NCBI GenBank assembly: GCA_947184155.2
Contig: CAMXCT020000485.1
Location: forward strand, 1-64,000
DNA length: 64,000 nucleotides
Direction: 5' to 3'
Source: Cladocopium goreaui
Taxonomy: Eukaryota; Sar; Dinophyceae; Suessiales; Symbiodiniaceae
A program made the translations under genes and the position numbers. Numbering within the stretch: the stretch's first letter is position 1; each line of letters starts with the position of its first letter. The notes below the pieces were generated by a model. That model saw nothing but the letters and a program-made list of their open reading frames with translations, was not told where the DNA came from and did no database searches. Below are positions 10,011-19,420 of the stretch, piece after piece.

Positions 10011-12255
10011 TGTATCCCTGAACGCTCATGACCCGGGGGATACGATTCATATAGTGATATATCGGGTCCATTGCCAAACAGAATAGGAATACTGAGAAAG
10101 ACCTTCCCATGTCAACTCCCACATGCACCGCCCTAGGCGGCAGTAGTCTGCCTTGAACTTTATGGCGGATGAGCCTTCCAAACAGGATGTATTTGGCGTA
10201 ATTACATACCCATGTCGGTGCGTTGCGCATTCGCAGGATATGTAAGATCCAATAGGGATTCACCCGCTCAAAGGCTTTCGATAGATCAACTAGGAGCGCA
10301 GCCACGGGGGTATTGCTATCCAGTAAGGCTTGTATGGCATGGACCGCGTGCTGCGGTTCTTTAAAGCAATTCATGACTACTTGCGAAGGATGCATATATG
10401 CACAAGTTGCTTTCATGACTACGGCAGCAATGGTGCCATCAACCAGCCTATCACAAGTATTGGGCATTCCTAAGGGCCTAAAGTAGTCAGCGGTCGGACC
10501 TACTTTTGCCTTGGGTATCCAAACCCCAACTTGTACAGGTGCAGCTCGTAGGCCTGCTAGCATTTTCATCATTAGCTGATCTAAGACTGGGTAGCTATCT
10601 TCAGGGGAGAGCCTCCATGCAGAGTAGGGGATTCCATCAGGGCCAGGGGCTGAATCTTTAGTGCCAAGGAGTGTATGGAGAAAGTCCTGTTTCTGGGGAA
10701 GTTCAATACTTGGCCACGGCGAGGCAGTCTGGTACTCTCGTAAAATGGGTTCCCATTCTTGAAGAGAGTCTTGAGGCTTAATAAACCAGAAGTTCCGCGT
10801 GTCCAGCATGGCTTCATCCAGCATCTGGGAGGTGGTGCACTGTTCTCCCTGCTGATTGAGGATCGGCCCATTATAGATAACGCCCTTGGGGCAAATAGAT
10901 CGTAACCGATTCCAAAACGTAATGTTATTGCCGATACCTCTGGCTTGTTGATTTACCTGCTCGAGAGCGGGATATTGCCGAGTCATCGTGATCTGGTCTA
11001 GAAAATCAAATATCTGTTTCAACAGATCACTTCGAATTGTTATTTTTCCTGGATATAGCTCACTAGCCCCGTTAGAATTAAATATATGGTAAGTGGCAGT
11101 CTGAAGTGCATGATATTGTTTTGCAGGTACGTGTAGCACCTCAGCTCGAATTTTAAGGAATTTCCGCAGAAGTTCATGCTCGGGAATCCGAGGATGATTC
11201 GATGGAATAGGTTGTTGTCTCCACCAAGACCAAAGGGTGGACACAAACTCAACTTCATCTGTTTGGGGTAGTCTTTGAATCCTTCTTATCAGCTCCTGTA
11301 GATCGTTAGGGACCATATAGGGGTCAGCCTCGTTCTTTCCAGGACAAAACACGTTAGTTGGGATGGTTTGATGGACTGGGTCTTTCATGTCACTTTTGAC
11401 TCTTGGTCGCACTACAAAGGTCGCGGTGAGTTGGTAATGTCCACTCAGGTGATGTCGCTTATTGGCTGCTACCATCACATCTATTTGGGCTGCAGCTATA
11501 TAATCAGTAGGACATAATACTCTGTCGAGTGCTGAACTTCCAGTAGGGCTCTCAAAGGTGTGAAGTTGTGGATGCGTGTCGAGAACTTGCGCATGGACTA
11601 ATAATTCATTCCATAGGTCCGGGCAACTGGTATCAACCTGGTTAAAGTCTCCTCCCATATAGAGGGGAAAGTCTACTTTACTGGTCTTGACCCAGGCGAT
11701 TAATTCTTTCAGCTCAACGACCTTAGTTTGTGGATGTAAATACACTGACAAAAGTCCGATAGTAGAGTATCTGTCTTGGATTACTGCAAGGACAATGCGA
11801 CCTGGGATGACAACTTCTGTTCGGTCAAGTTTCCACCCAGGTGGAATTAAGGCTGCCGCACCACCCGACACTCCACCTCTTTCTGTCAACAATCCTTGGG
11901 TGTGTGCAACTTGAATGCCTGGTATGTTATGGTGCAAGACCTGATGGGTTTCAGCATGCCATCTGGTTTCTTGTAATAAGACCGGGCCTGTCCGTAGAAG
12001 TCGCTTAACTAGTCGCATTTTGGCATCCCCTGCCCTAGTTGCAAGTGTCCACCCTGATACATTCCACACATGTAATCGTTTGAGCCTAAATGGAAGATCT
12101 TGCCTGATAGCTTTTCGGTATTCGAGAATGCATCTTCCTATTTCTTCTACTGCAAGAGAAGGTAATGTTCGGGAGTCACACATAAGCTGCTGATAGAAAT
12201 TGTCAGCACTCTGATGGAAAGTGCGGCAACATGTTGCAAGGTTAGCTTCCACCAT
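9928..12255 (-). CDS. LINE endonuclease and reverse transcriptase
   Basis: ATG at 12253-12255, 775 aa. Endonuclease (about residues 60-280): LHVWNVSGW, catalytic Glu in LLQETRW, Asp/Asn in GGDFNQ, SALDRVLCP, and a C-terminal SGHYQL where most AP-type LINE endonucleases have SDH. Reverse transcriptase (about residues 490-770): PKAKVGPTADYFRPLGMP, motif A LLVDLSKAFERV, motif B GVDMGRSFSVFLF, motif C QGYIDDNT. The frame ends soon after YIDD (stop at 9928) while the following frame picks up the conserved sequence at SAGFQIDQHACW, so a frameshift with a short loss of sequence lies near 9990. The copy is therefore unlikely to be active. The protein would cut target DNA and prime reverse transcription there. 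Confidence 0.85.
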   Translation of the reverse strand: MVEANLATCCRTFHQSADNFYQQLMCDSRTLPSLAVEEIGRCILEYRKAIRQDLPFRLKRLHVWNVSGWTLATRAGDAKMRLVKRLLRTGPVLLQETRWHAETHQVLHHNIPGIQVAHTQGLLTERGGVSGGAAALIPPGWKLDRTEVVIPGRIVLAVIQDRYSTIGLLSVYLHPQTKVVELKELIAWVKTSKVDFPLYMGGDFNQVDTSCPDLWNELLVHAQVLDTHPQLHTFESPTGSSALDRVLCPTDYIAAAQIDVMVAANKRHHLSGHYQLTATFVVRPRVKSDMKDPVHQTIPTNVFCPGKNEADPYMVPNDLQELIRRIQRLPQTDEVEFVSTLWSWWRQQPIPSNHPRIPEHELLRKFLKIRAEVLHVPAKQYHALQTATYHIFNSNGASELYPGKITIRSDLLKQIFDFLDQITMTRQYPALEQVNQQARGIGNNITFWNRLRSICPKGVIYNGPILNQQGEQCTTSQMLDEAMLDTRNFWFIKPQDSLQEWEPILREYQTASPWPSIELPQKQDFLHTLLGTKDSAPGPDGIPYSAWRLSPEDSYPVLDQLMMKMLAGLRAAPVQVGVWIPKAKVGPTADYFRPLGMPNTCDRLVDGTIAAVVMKATCAYMHPSQVVMNCFKEPQHAVHAIQALLDSNTPVAALLVDLSKAFERVNPYWILHILRMRNAPTWVCNYAKYILFGRLIRHKVQGRLLPPRAVHVGVDMGRSFSVFLFCLAMDPIYHYMNRIPRVMSVQGYIDDNTIAGPGHDITWVLSMLLVGRFSN

Positions 12256-12294
12256 GGTGTTCGAGCATGGAGTATATTGGGCAATATTGATAGG

Positions 12295-12732
12295 TCACGT
12301 ATCTTTGATAAATATGTCGGGCATTGAGTCCCTGTTTCGAATAGGTAAGTCGTTTTGACACATCGAGTAAGCATCTTGAGCAGAGTACGGAGCAGAGGAG
12401 CAGGCAGGTTCCGCAGAATCATCATTCCGAGTAATAGAAATCAGTTTACTCCCTCCGTTGGGGCTTCTCCCAGTGCGAAAAGTAGCCTGCTCCACTCCTC
12501 CGTACTTGCGAAGATAAGATATTCTCCTGATGGGTCTAGTGTATGCGAACCGACCCGGCAAGATGAGTGGATCATTTTCCTGGCTTTTATGGCAACTGCA
12601 GAAGCACCCATGTTGCCCTATTTTCACATCAAATGGAACAAGCTCAACGCATGGGCTCAGGTTTGCACTTCTGTTGGGAGACTTCAAGTTCAAAATTGAT
12701 GTGACTGTGAGAATGTGGAAATTCCGTCGCAC
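12295..12732 (-). CDS. Doubtful 145-aa ORF upstream of the LINE
   Basis: A minus-strand frame between the stem-loop remnant near 13.08 kb and the endonuclease ORF, so it occupies the place where the other LINE copy carries its methyltransferase. The sequence (MRRNFHILTVTSILN...; CFCSCHKSQENDP; RSPNGGSKLISITRND) shows no methyltransferase motif and no recognised domain. It could be a decayed N-terminal region or a chance frame. Opposite-strand ORFs overlap it, which lowers confidence. Confidence 0.25.
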   Translation of the reverse strand: MRRNFHILTVTSILNLKSPNRSANLSPCVELVPFDVKIGQHGCFCSCHKSQENDPLILPGRFAYTRPIRRISYLRKYGGVEQATFRTGRSPNGGSKLISITRNDDSAEPACSSAPYSAQDAYSMCQNDLPIRNRDSMPDIFIKDT

Positions 12733-13009
12733 TATCGACTCAAAGCTGATTTCTTCTCGATGTTTGTCTGAAATGGGATGGCGGCAAAAGAACCTTTGCA
12801 GTCCCTACTTTTCAGGTCTCCTTTTGGGTAAATTTTGTGCATGAAAATTCAAAAGAGATGAGGTCCTCTTTTTTCATTTGCCACCGTACGTGAGTGGAAA
12901 TGCTGAAAATGACGATAGTGACAGGCTGTGTCAGATGGACAGCTGCAGCACTAGTTGGTTGACAGGCAGTGGGCTGCTTTGCTACCAGTCGTGGGTCTCC
13001 CACGTTGGT

Positions 13010-13260
13010 TATCCCCGCTGTAAGCTGCTGAGTGCATCAGCGCGAAGATTGAGCATAACAGCGACAAGTGCCATGGCGAGATGTACTTTGACATCATTCT
13101 AGTCTCCTGCCACCAAACACGGAAACAAAAGACCCCCACCCTCAACAGAAAACCAAAATCACAACCGAGGAGATGGAGGGGGAGGGACAAGCCATTCAGC
13201 GCGTAGCTCGCGTTGTACGGTACGACAGGCCAGTCATGAGTCTCCCATGTTGGCCCCCCC
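13010..13260 (-). other. Remnant of an intercistronic/3' UTR region of a helicase-type element
   Basis: It shares with the regions 3' of helicase elements A and B, in the same order, a GATTGAGC...CGACAAG-TGCCATGGC block, the GATGT/ACATC stem-loop, an A/C-rich stretch (13110-13160) and a GTxxC-centred palindrome (13230-13255). It precedes the LINE at 12.3 kb just as the same block precedes the methyltransferase-LINE at 55.3 kb. This suggests the LINE is the second part of a larger element that lost its 5' part here. Confidence 0.45.
13074..13112 (-). other. Intercistronic stem-loop, second form
   Basis: Inner stem GATGT (13080-13084) with ACATC (13091-13095), loop ACTTTG (sense CAAAGT); possible outer stem TGGC (13074-13077) with GCCA (13109-13112). 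Same inner hairpin as at 16080 and 55437, but with a different outer pairing. Confidence 0.5.
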
Positions 13261-13274
13261 TTTTTTTTGAAACA

Positions 13275-14592
13275 TTTTTTTTTTCCGTCCAACGCCATGT
13301 GGCTTCCGCCAGGTCGTTCAACAGCTATCCAAGCCTGTTGCAATTAAGATTAATTATTTAATTCGCACAGGGGCCGATGCTGTAGTGGCCGCAAAAGTAA
13401 ACTGGAAGAGGACCGATACATAGTCCAGAGGCTTGTCACGTTCCAGGGTTTAAAAACGGAGAAACAAAACCGAAAAACAAAGAACCAAAGCAAAACAAAC
13501 ACACAAAACAAACACAAACAACAAACAAAAAACACACAAACAAAAACAGCCACAAGGCCACAAAACCGTGACGTGACAGCTTCCAGTTTAAGGGTGAAAC
13601 AGATCTGTTGAGGCGAGATGTGGTAGCTTGTTATCATCTCAGCGCATGCAGATGACACCTTGTGTGTCATGTTGGCAGGCCCATAAAATAAAACAACAAC
13701 AAGACCAAAGAAGAAATCACCATGGGCCACTTGAAGGGTGTGGGAAGCAAAAAGGCTCAATGCGGAAACCAGGGATCCCCCCAGCCAGGATCCCCGAGAT
13801 CACACCGAGCAGCCTTCACGGCATGACATTCAACACCCTGACACTTTGAAGCAAACACCGACAACGCCGGGTCACAACAAAGTGGTGAGAAACTACCGCA
13901 GTGAAACAGGAGAGTGAAACGTGATCTAAGGTGAAAAAGACGGCGCGGTAACAGCACTCAGGTACTCTCAGAGTCCGCTCAGTACTGCTTTTCCAATCAT
14001 CATATTGCAACGAAATTGTGAGTGGCACTACCATGCAAGTGCTCTTGCAATGCATCTACATGATATGGGAGAATGTACCCATATATGGGAGCTGCAGTGC
14101 ACTCTGGCGGTGTATACCGCTTTCAAAACTGAATCCAATGCGATCGAGTTCGCGAAGGGCGAGCTCGACAGCATGGATGCAGGCTTGCAAGCGTTGCGCA
14201 GCTCACACGGTCAATTTAGCAGGTGTGGAAATCAACTGCATTGGATGCGGTCAGGTGATCATGGTAGCTGGCTCAGTTACATTGGTGTAGGAATACGAGC
14301 GTTTTTCTTTGCCCAGGGACCAGGTCTATCCTCAAAGTGTTCCAGAGAGGTTCTGGACAGGCAACTTGTGTCAGCTGTGTTAAGGTCCTCAGTCCGGTAA
14401 TGTTGTACGCTCGCATGCATGAGCTGTAGCTGTCGACTTATCACTTCGCGTTCTGTGACATTGGCACGTGCTTCGACTCGAATGCGCAGACTTCTTATGC
14501 AGCCGCAGGCTGTGCGAATGTCTCTGCAGTCTTGCTCGTTGATAACACCTGCTAGGAGTTCACTTTGCTGCAATACGGCGTGGGTGTCTTCC
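13275..14592 (-). mobile_element. Poly(A) retroposon unit, copy 1 (5'-truncated)
   Basis: On the minus strand this unit contains the 3' part of a small ORF, a long untranslated region with a G/T-only tract (plus strand A/C-rich, 13440-13560), the terminal block ending GGCGTTGGACGG and a poly(A) of 10 (T-run 13275-13284). It matches unit 14593-15883 over most of its length. Its 5' edge at 14592 abuts the poly(A) of the next unit exactly, inside the ORF. Shorter copies of the same 3' end occur at 48.7 kb and, on the plus strand, at 63.2 kb, so this is a retroposon family with 5' truncation. Confidence 0.7.
14277..14573 (-). pseudogene. Truncated copy of the small helical ORF
   Basis: It matches the C-terminal 98 residues of the ORF at 15568-16023 with few changes (LLAGVINEQDCRDIRTAC, then SLRIRVEARANVTERE) and the same end, ARIPTPM. 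The N-terminal 53 residues are missing because the unit is cut at 14592. A product could still be made from the internal Met, but truncation by retroposition is the simpler reading. Confidence 0.6.
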
Positions 14593-16023
14593 TTTTTTTT
14601 CCGTCCAACGCCTCCGAGGCTTTCGCCAGGTCGTTACACAAGCTTTCACTTGCCGGAAATTGAATTGACATGCATGAAAAGCCACAAAAGAGAGCTGGTG
14701 TGGACCTTTACATAGTCCATAAAGCTATCCGATTGCCGAGAGCGAGCACAAACCAACAAAAAAGCAAACGAAACAAAAACCACAAAGAGCAAAACACACA
14801 AAAAACAACCAAACAAACAAAACAGAACAGAACAAAACAAAAAACAGGGCAAAAGGACAGCAATGTGCTCTTGAGATGAATTCCGATAGCAACTTGTGTG
14901 CCATCCTTCGCGCAGGCCATCATACATCTCGACGCATGCAAATGACAACTTCTGTGCCATGTCAACGCAGGCCCTTAAACAAGAAAACAACCAAAAAACC
15001 AACCAAAAAATCACCCAGGGCCACATCACAGGGTGCTGAAGCAACACAGCTCAATGCGGAAACCAGGGATCCCCCCAGCCAGGATCCCCGAGATCTCAAA
15101 GAGCAGCCATCATGGCATAATCTAGCACCAAAACACTTTGAAGCAAACACCGTCAACGCCGGGTCACAACAAAGTGGTGAGAAGCTACCGCAGTGAAACA
15201 GGAAAGTGAAACGTGGTCTAAGGTGAAAAAGACGGCGCGGTAACAGCACTCAGGTACCCTCAGAGTCCGCTCAGTACTGCTTTTCCAATCATCATATTGC
15301 ACCGAAATTGTTAGTGGCACTACCATGCTAGTGCTCTTGCATTGCATCTTCGTGACATGGGAGAAAATACCCATATATGGGAGTTGCAGTGCACTTTGGC
15401 GGAGTATACCACTTTCAAAACTGAATCCAATGCGATCGAGTTCGCGAAGGGCGAGCTCGACCGCATGGATGCAGGCTTGCAAGCGTTGCGCAGCTGGAGC
15501 GGTCAACTTGGCAGGTGTTGAGATCAACTGCATTAGATGCGGTCAATGATCATGGTAGCTTGCTTGGTTACATTGGTGTAGGAATACGAGCGTTTTTCTC
15601 TGCCCAGGGACCAGGTCTATCCTCAAAGTGCTCAAAAGAGGTTCTGGACAGGCAACTTGTGTCAGCTGTGTTAAGGTCTTCAGTCCGGTGCTGTTGTACG
15701 CTCGCATGCATGAGCTGTAGCTGTCGACTAATCACTTCTCGTTCTGTAACGTTGGCACGGGCTTCTAGTCGAATGCGCAGACTTCTTAAGCAACAGCAGG
15801 CTGTGCGAATGTCTCTGCAGTCTTGCTCGTTGATAACACCTGCAAGGAGTTCCGTTTGCTGCAATACGGCGTGGGTGTCTTCCAAAGTTCTGAGAGTGTT
15901 CGTCAGTCTGTGCACATAGTCCTGCAGCAAGAGGAGATCCTGTGCCTCATTGTGAATCTGGGGTTCCTGAGGCAGGCATACTACTTCGTTTGATTGCACG
16001 GAGCTCATATGGTCGGGTGACAT
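14593..16023 (-). mobile_element. Poly(A) retroposon unit, copy 2
   Basis: T-run at 14593-14600 (poly(A) in sense), preceded by the conserved 3' block (ACGACCTGGCGAAAGCC and GGCGTTGGACGG), an A/C-rich plus-strand tract (14750-14860, G/T-only in sense) and the intact small ORF. Upstream it continues without a visible border into the 3' region of helicase element A, so it may be the true 3' end of that element rather than a separate insertion. It is joined head-to-tail to copy 1. Confidence 0.6.
15568..16023 (-). CDS. Small helical protein of the poly(A) unit (151 aa)
   Basis: ATG at 16021-16023, 49 bp downstream of the stem-loop at 16072-16111; natural stop at 15568. After an N-terminal tail (MSPDHMSSVQSNEVVCL) there is a long helix (residues about 28-58, DLLLLQDYVHRLTNTLRTLE), a turn with NEQDCRD, a second helix (about 70-105, RSLRIRLEARANVTE), and a polar C-terminus. 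No family is recognised; the layout is like other small ORFs here and broadly like small ORF1-type accessory proteins of retroelements. A truncated sister copy lies at 14277-14573. Whether it belongs to helicase element A as its last cistron or to a separate retroposon is unsettled. Confidence 0.6.
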   Translation of the reverse strand: MSPDHMSSVQSNEVVCLPQEPQIHNEAQDLLLLQDYVHRLTNTLRTLEDTHAVLQQTELLAGVINEQDCRDIRTACCCLRSLRIRLEARANVTEREVISRQLQLMHASVQQHRTEDLNTADTSCLSRTSFEHFEDRPGPWAEKNARIPTPM

Positions 16024-16071
16024 TCAAGCAATGCAGGTACTGGATTGCCTGAGCAAGACAGCAACGGGCGC

Positions 16072-16111
16072 CATGGCTTGATGTGCTTTGACATCTCACT
16101 ACACTACCATG
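16072..16111 (-). other. Intercistronic stem-loop downstream of helicase element A
   Basis: Inner stem GATGT (16080-16084) with ACATC (16091-16095), loop GCTTTG (sense CAAAGC); outer stem CATGG (16072-16076) with CCATG (16107-16111). It lies between the helicase C-terminal cistron (stop 16462) and the small ORF starting at 16023. Confidence 0.55.
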
Positions 16112-16461
16112 CAACGTTTAAAGACACAAAATGACAAACAACCCATAACAGGATAATTAGTATAACCGCCCTTCCCGCCTCCCGTCCCATGCTCGATTCT
16201 GGATGCTGAGAACATGGTAGCCGCAGCGAGCAGTAATCAACCATGAGTACCCCATGGTGACAACGCCGCTCAACTTTACTGTCACCAATATATCTTGTGC
16301 TGGCAATCCTATGCTGGCTCCAGCATGTCGACTGGGGAAGAGGAGTGGCAGGCAGTTATCAACCATGAGTACCCCATGGTGACAACGCCGTTCAAGTTAG
16401 TTGAAGTTGGATGCTGATTGCTCTTCGTGGAACTTGGGTACTTTGTGTCATTTGGTGCGTT
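16112..16461 (-). other. 3' untranslated region of helicase element A with two palindromes
   Basis: It aligns with 55469-55708 behind helicase element B (A/C-rich stretch, CCGCCTCCCGTCCCAT block). It contains two near-identical palindromes centred on GTACC, at 16237-16260 and 16359-16381 (arms CCATGA and CCATGG); element B has one at 55605-55628. No ORF. Confidence 0.55.
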
Positions 16462-17352
16462 TTATTGGAACTGTTCGTGTGGTGTAGTGCGAAGGTCTCG
16501 ACTGCTACTGGCACCACTCGCGCTCGCAGTGGCAGAGGGTGGCTCACTACTCTCCGCAGGTTTCATCATTTGGGCTATGAGCGGGTGAGTATGCTTATCG
16601 CGCAGGATGCGTGTCATTTCGCGGGTGAAAGCCGCAGGGTCATCAACTAATCGCTTTGCTTCCTCCAGTGGCTTGTCCAGAACAATGGCAATAAGCATTT
16701 CCCCGCCATCTTTGTGGATGATGGTCGGTCGTCCAGCTTGTATCTCGGCAAGGATTGCTACTGCCTTGTTTTCGCACAGAGTGCGCTCCCATTCTTCCAG
16801 TGCCCTTTGCGCTAGGGTATCAGTTTGTGGTGGGGCTTTCAGGGCAGCTGGTGTTCCTAACGCTTGTATGAAGGGGCTGTCCGGAGGAATGGGGGGCGGA
16901 AAATGCCGAATGGCCGATACGGCACGCTGAAGGTCATCTGCCTGTACTTCATAGGAAGTGGTCGTTTTTTTATTTACTGCAGGTTCGGAGTCAGCCCATA
17001 GCTGTTCCAGCGTATATCCAGGTTTTGGTTCCATATACTTGCGGTTCCACACTGCATGATGGGACCATTGAGGCGCGTCATGGTTGATTTCAACAGAGTC
17101 TCGTTTCATGTCGTATTCCTTGAGCATGTCGTCTAATTCTTGCAAACTAGCAGTTCTGTGAATGCAACATTGTCTGACAGCGCCATCGATGTGGAGTGGC
17201 CATCCTACTGGCATGTGGGAGTCTTCCAGGAGCCCATCGCCATTTTGCTCTATGGTTGTACCCAACATGGGGACATCAATAGTTGCTTTCAGGCTGACTT
17301 GTGCGCGTTTGCACTTCCATGTATCAGGTGCCAACAGGCCCCTGCTAGCCAA
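16462..17352 (-). CDS. Helicase element A: C-terminal cistron part (296 aa)
   Basis: It aligns along its length with 55709-56770 of element B (for example LLAPDTWKCKRAQVSLKATI, TIIHKDGGEMLIAIVLD versus PIIHKDGGEMLIAIVLD). No known domain is recognised: a beta-rich first half (DVPMLGTTIEQNGDGLLED), a helical middle (DTLAQRALEEWERTLCENK), and a low-complexity Ser/Ala tail. Its upstream continuation lies in the overlapping frame 17289-17864, so a frameshift separates the two near 17370. Conservation between A and B at residue level, despite nucleotide changes, suggests it was once functional. Confidence 0.6.
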   Translation of the reverse strand: MASRGLLAPDTWKCKRAQVSLKATIDVPMLGTTIEQNGDGLLEDSHMPVGWPLHIDGAVRQCCIHRTASLQELDDMLKEYDMKRDSVEINHDAPQWSHHAVWNRKYMEPKPGYTLEQLWADSEPAVNKKTTTSYEVQADDLQRAVSAIRHFPPPIPPDSPFIQALGTPAALKAPPQTDTLAQRALEEWERTLCENKAVAILAEIQAGRPTIIHKDGGEMLIAIVLDKPLEEAKRLVDDPAAFTREMTRILRDKHTHPLIAQMMKPAESSEPPSATASASGASSSRDLRTTPHEQFQ

Positions 17353-17864
17353 CAGCTCAAGCGACTCGAATTGCGGTTGTCAGTTGCTGGTAACACTTCT
17401 TCTTTGATGACTAACTTGAGACCATGAAGTGGCTGGGCTTGCTCCTTGTGAGGGTCTTGAGATTGCTGAGAGGTAGGGTCCTTAGGTGTTGTGTCCTCAA
17501 ACCAAGTAGGGCGGACTGACTGGACTCCTATGGGGCTGCCAGAACTCACAGTTTTGATACTTTCTCTGCGTAGGGTATGATAGACAGGCGATGCTGGCAC
17601 AAAGACTGTGATGAACTGCACATTCCAAATGATCTGCAAATTCTGCGGCTTCACTTCAGGCGTGATGCATCTTACCTGGCCATCGATCACTCTGGTATAT
17701 GAATCAGAGCGGTCAAAGGACGCTGTGACTTTCAGGCCTAAGTAAAGTTCCCTGAACCAGTATTCCTTGAGCATCATGAAGGAAAGATGAGGTGCCCTCA
17801 CTTCCATTACGTGTCTGGCTGGCATTAACAGAGTTACCATCCATTCAGCTAAGAATTCAATCAT
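17289..17864 (-). CDS. Helicase element A: polyprotein segment, frame-shifted
   Basis: This frame carries MIEFLAEWMVTLLMPA... and EYWFRELYLGLKVTASFDRS, matching the end of the 413-aa ORF of element B (57140-58381) and then its next frame. The real homology runs from about 17864 down to 17400; the last residues (from about NSSRLSCW) are out of frame. It joins the frame 17873-19420 upstream by a one-base loss near 17945 (A has one base fewer than B there). It is part of the region C-terminal to the helicase; no domain recognised. Confidence 0.5.
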   Translation of the reverse strand: MIEFLAEWMVTLLMPARHVMEVRAPHLSFMMLKEYWFRELYLGLKVTASFDRSDSYTRVIDGQVRCITPEVKPQNLQIIWNVQFITVFVPASPVYHTLRRESIKTVSSGSPIGVQSVRPTWFEDTTPKDPTSQQSQDPHKEQAQPLHGLKLVIKEEVLPATDNRNSSRLSCWLAGACWHLIHGSANAHKSA

Positions 17865-17872
17865 CTTGACTT

Positions 17873-19420
17873 CTAGTTTGGGGAGAATGGCTTGAACTGC
17901 TCGGAGGGCGCCTGCAATGTCCGGAACATGTTTACGTGAGGGAAGTCTACTGTGCGCTTGGCGTACTCATCCGCAAAATAAAGTCTGCACAATTTTGAGA
18001 CCCATTGGCTCGGTTTCTCCATGTCGATGGTAATTTTGGCTGAGAGCCATGGGTCTGGGAGCGTCGATAGGCAATGCAATAACTCAGAGGTGAGGTCTGC
18101 TGATATTACTGGGAGGGCTTCTCCTTGTGGGCGATAATCAACAGGAGGTCCAACCATGCCTTTACTTCTTTGCGTGTGGGTGCGGGCGGCACTATGCACA
18201 GCTTGGATGGTGGTTTCGTATTGGTTGACCATGGCTCTCAGGTATTTACATGCGCGGACAGCTGCTTTTCTTGTGCTCGGGCCATCCTCTGGTTGGTTCT
18301 TGGCGGCTACTGCAAGAATGTCCCTCGCTTCCTCTTCTGGCGACCGTTTGGGTTCCGCATCAGGTGTAGGTGCATCAGGAGCGGTACCTTGAACTGGTGC
18401 CTCTGCTGCGCGTGGCAGGTGGTCTGGGATTGGCAAATTTGGGTGTAATCGCCATCCATCAAAGAAATATATGCCAGGCAGGGACAGGATCTCCTGGTCT
18501 GGGCCTGTCTGCGCTACTACATTCCCGGTGCGTGCTTTATACAGTCCTGAAGGTAGGCACACGTAGGTGGGAAAGGGTGTGCGATCAGCAGCATAGGCAT
18601 ATAGGACGACTTCGGAGAAAGGGAGATGTTGCTTGGGGAGCCACTTGTGTTGGGTTCGCAAGCCTGCTTGAATTTCTTGGAAGCGCGCTCTGTCCAACCA
18701 GCGAAGGTCTGACCCTCGGACCAATATCAAACGGTACCTTGCTCGCTTTACCTCATCAGCATGCTGATCGTAGTATTGGTTGGCGATAGCGAGGGGCGGG
18801 TATTCCCAGTTTGGTGGTGAATTCAGTGACCAACGGCTTAATTGTGCAAGATTCTCTTGTACTGGATCAGGGTCAAATTCTGGCCACTTCCATGTCGTTT
18901 CTCCCCTCCGCAGGCCCCCGATGCCGTAGGCGATGGTGGCAATCACCTGTGCCATGCCCATGAGCCCCATCATGTCCAGAGGTGAGACCAGCAAGGTTAA
19001 TGATTTGGACCGGGTGAGTCCTACAGTGATTCTGCCCAGGCAATCTTCTGTATCTTCTGTAGGAGAGCCATTGGAGTAATATTTAGTGTTGAGAAAACCA
19101 ATGCTGGGCTGAGCCACGATTGATACCTGTGCTGTTCCTCCGGCTGAATTGGTGATTGTCTTGACACGCAAGGTACGAACATAGTCTCTTTTGAGCACGG
19201 AGCGATTCAAGTTGTTCTTGTGATCAGTTGCTGTGGTCATTGTAAAGAGTCCATCCGCAAATCCAGCATTACAAGGGAAGGAGGTGAGGACCTCTGACAC
19301 AAGAGTCTCTAGGTCAGTCGCTACCAAACCGTTAATCCTAGCATTAGTATCCCAAAGCACCAGCTGAAACCCTGGTGGTTTGTCTGGTAGTCCTCCCGAG
19401 GCAAACTGCCTAGTTCCCAT
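17873..19420 (-). CDS. Helicase element A: C-terminal half of SF1 helicase
   Basis: 515-aa frame. Residues about 130-165 hold the helicase C-terminal signature DCLGRITVGLTRSKSLTLLV, which corresponds to motif VI of Upf1-like SF1 helicases (GRxxVAxTRA/S), followed by SPLDMMGLMGMAQVIATIAYG. The rest (PSGLYKARTGNVVAQTGPDQ, YYDQHADEVKRARYRLILVR, later RAAVRACKYLRAMVNQYE) is conserved in element B (57140-58707) but is not a known domain. The N-terminus overlaps frame 19321-20322, where element B reads straight through; A has lost one base near 19405. The frame ends in a shifted tail (NMFRTLQAPSEQF). Confidence 0.65.
   Translation of the reverse strand: MGTRQFASGGLPDKPPGFQLVLWDTNARINGLVATDLETLVSEVLTSFPCNAGFADGLFTMTTATDHKNNLNRSVLKRDYVRTLRVKTITNSAGGTAQVSIVAQPSIGFLNTKYYSNGSPTEDTEDCLGRITVGLTRSKSLTLLVSPLDMMGLMGMAQVIATIAYGIGGLRRGETTWKWPEFDPDPVQENLAQLSRWSLNSPPNWEYPPLAIANQYYDQHADEVKRARYRLILVRGSDLRWLDRARFQEIQAGLRTQHKWLPKQHLPFSEVVLYAYAADRTPFPTYVCLPSGLYKARTGNVVAQTGPDQEILSLPGIYFFDGWRLHPNLPIPDHLPRAAEAPVQGTAPDAPTPDAEPKRSPEEEARDILAVAAKNQPEDGPSTRKAAVRACKYLRAMVNQYETTIQAVHSAARTHTQRSKGMVGPPVDYRPQGEALPVISADLTSELLHCLSTLPDPWLSAKITIDMEKPSQWVSKLCRLYFADEYAKRTVDFPHVNMFRTLQAPSEQFKPFSPN

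Larger units (their letters stand above)
5329..12255 (-). mobile_element. LINE with endonuclease, RT, SET-like segment, RNase H
   Basis: A non-LTR retrotransposon copy on the minus strand. Domain order from 12255 downward: endonuclease/exonuclease/phosphatase domain, reverse transcriptase with YIDD, two Cys/His zinc motifs, a SET-like segment, RNase HI, and a terminal domain of unknown function ending in a basic tail. The order and local sequence match a second copy at 48.1-53.3 kb, which in addition has a methyltransferase upstream. The copy is decayed: a frameshift/deletion right after the RT active site near 9990, and a 1.05-kb insert inside RNase H at 6852-7905. RNase H-bearing LINEs with an AP-type endonuclease are a known broad class; the terminal domain is not standard for it. 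Confidence 0.85.

Noticed and set aside
12355..12844. Plus-strand ORFs opposite the region upstream of the LINE
   Set aside because: Two overlapping frames without domain content on the strand opposite to all other coding sequence.
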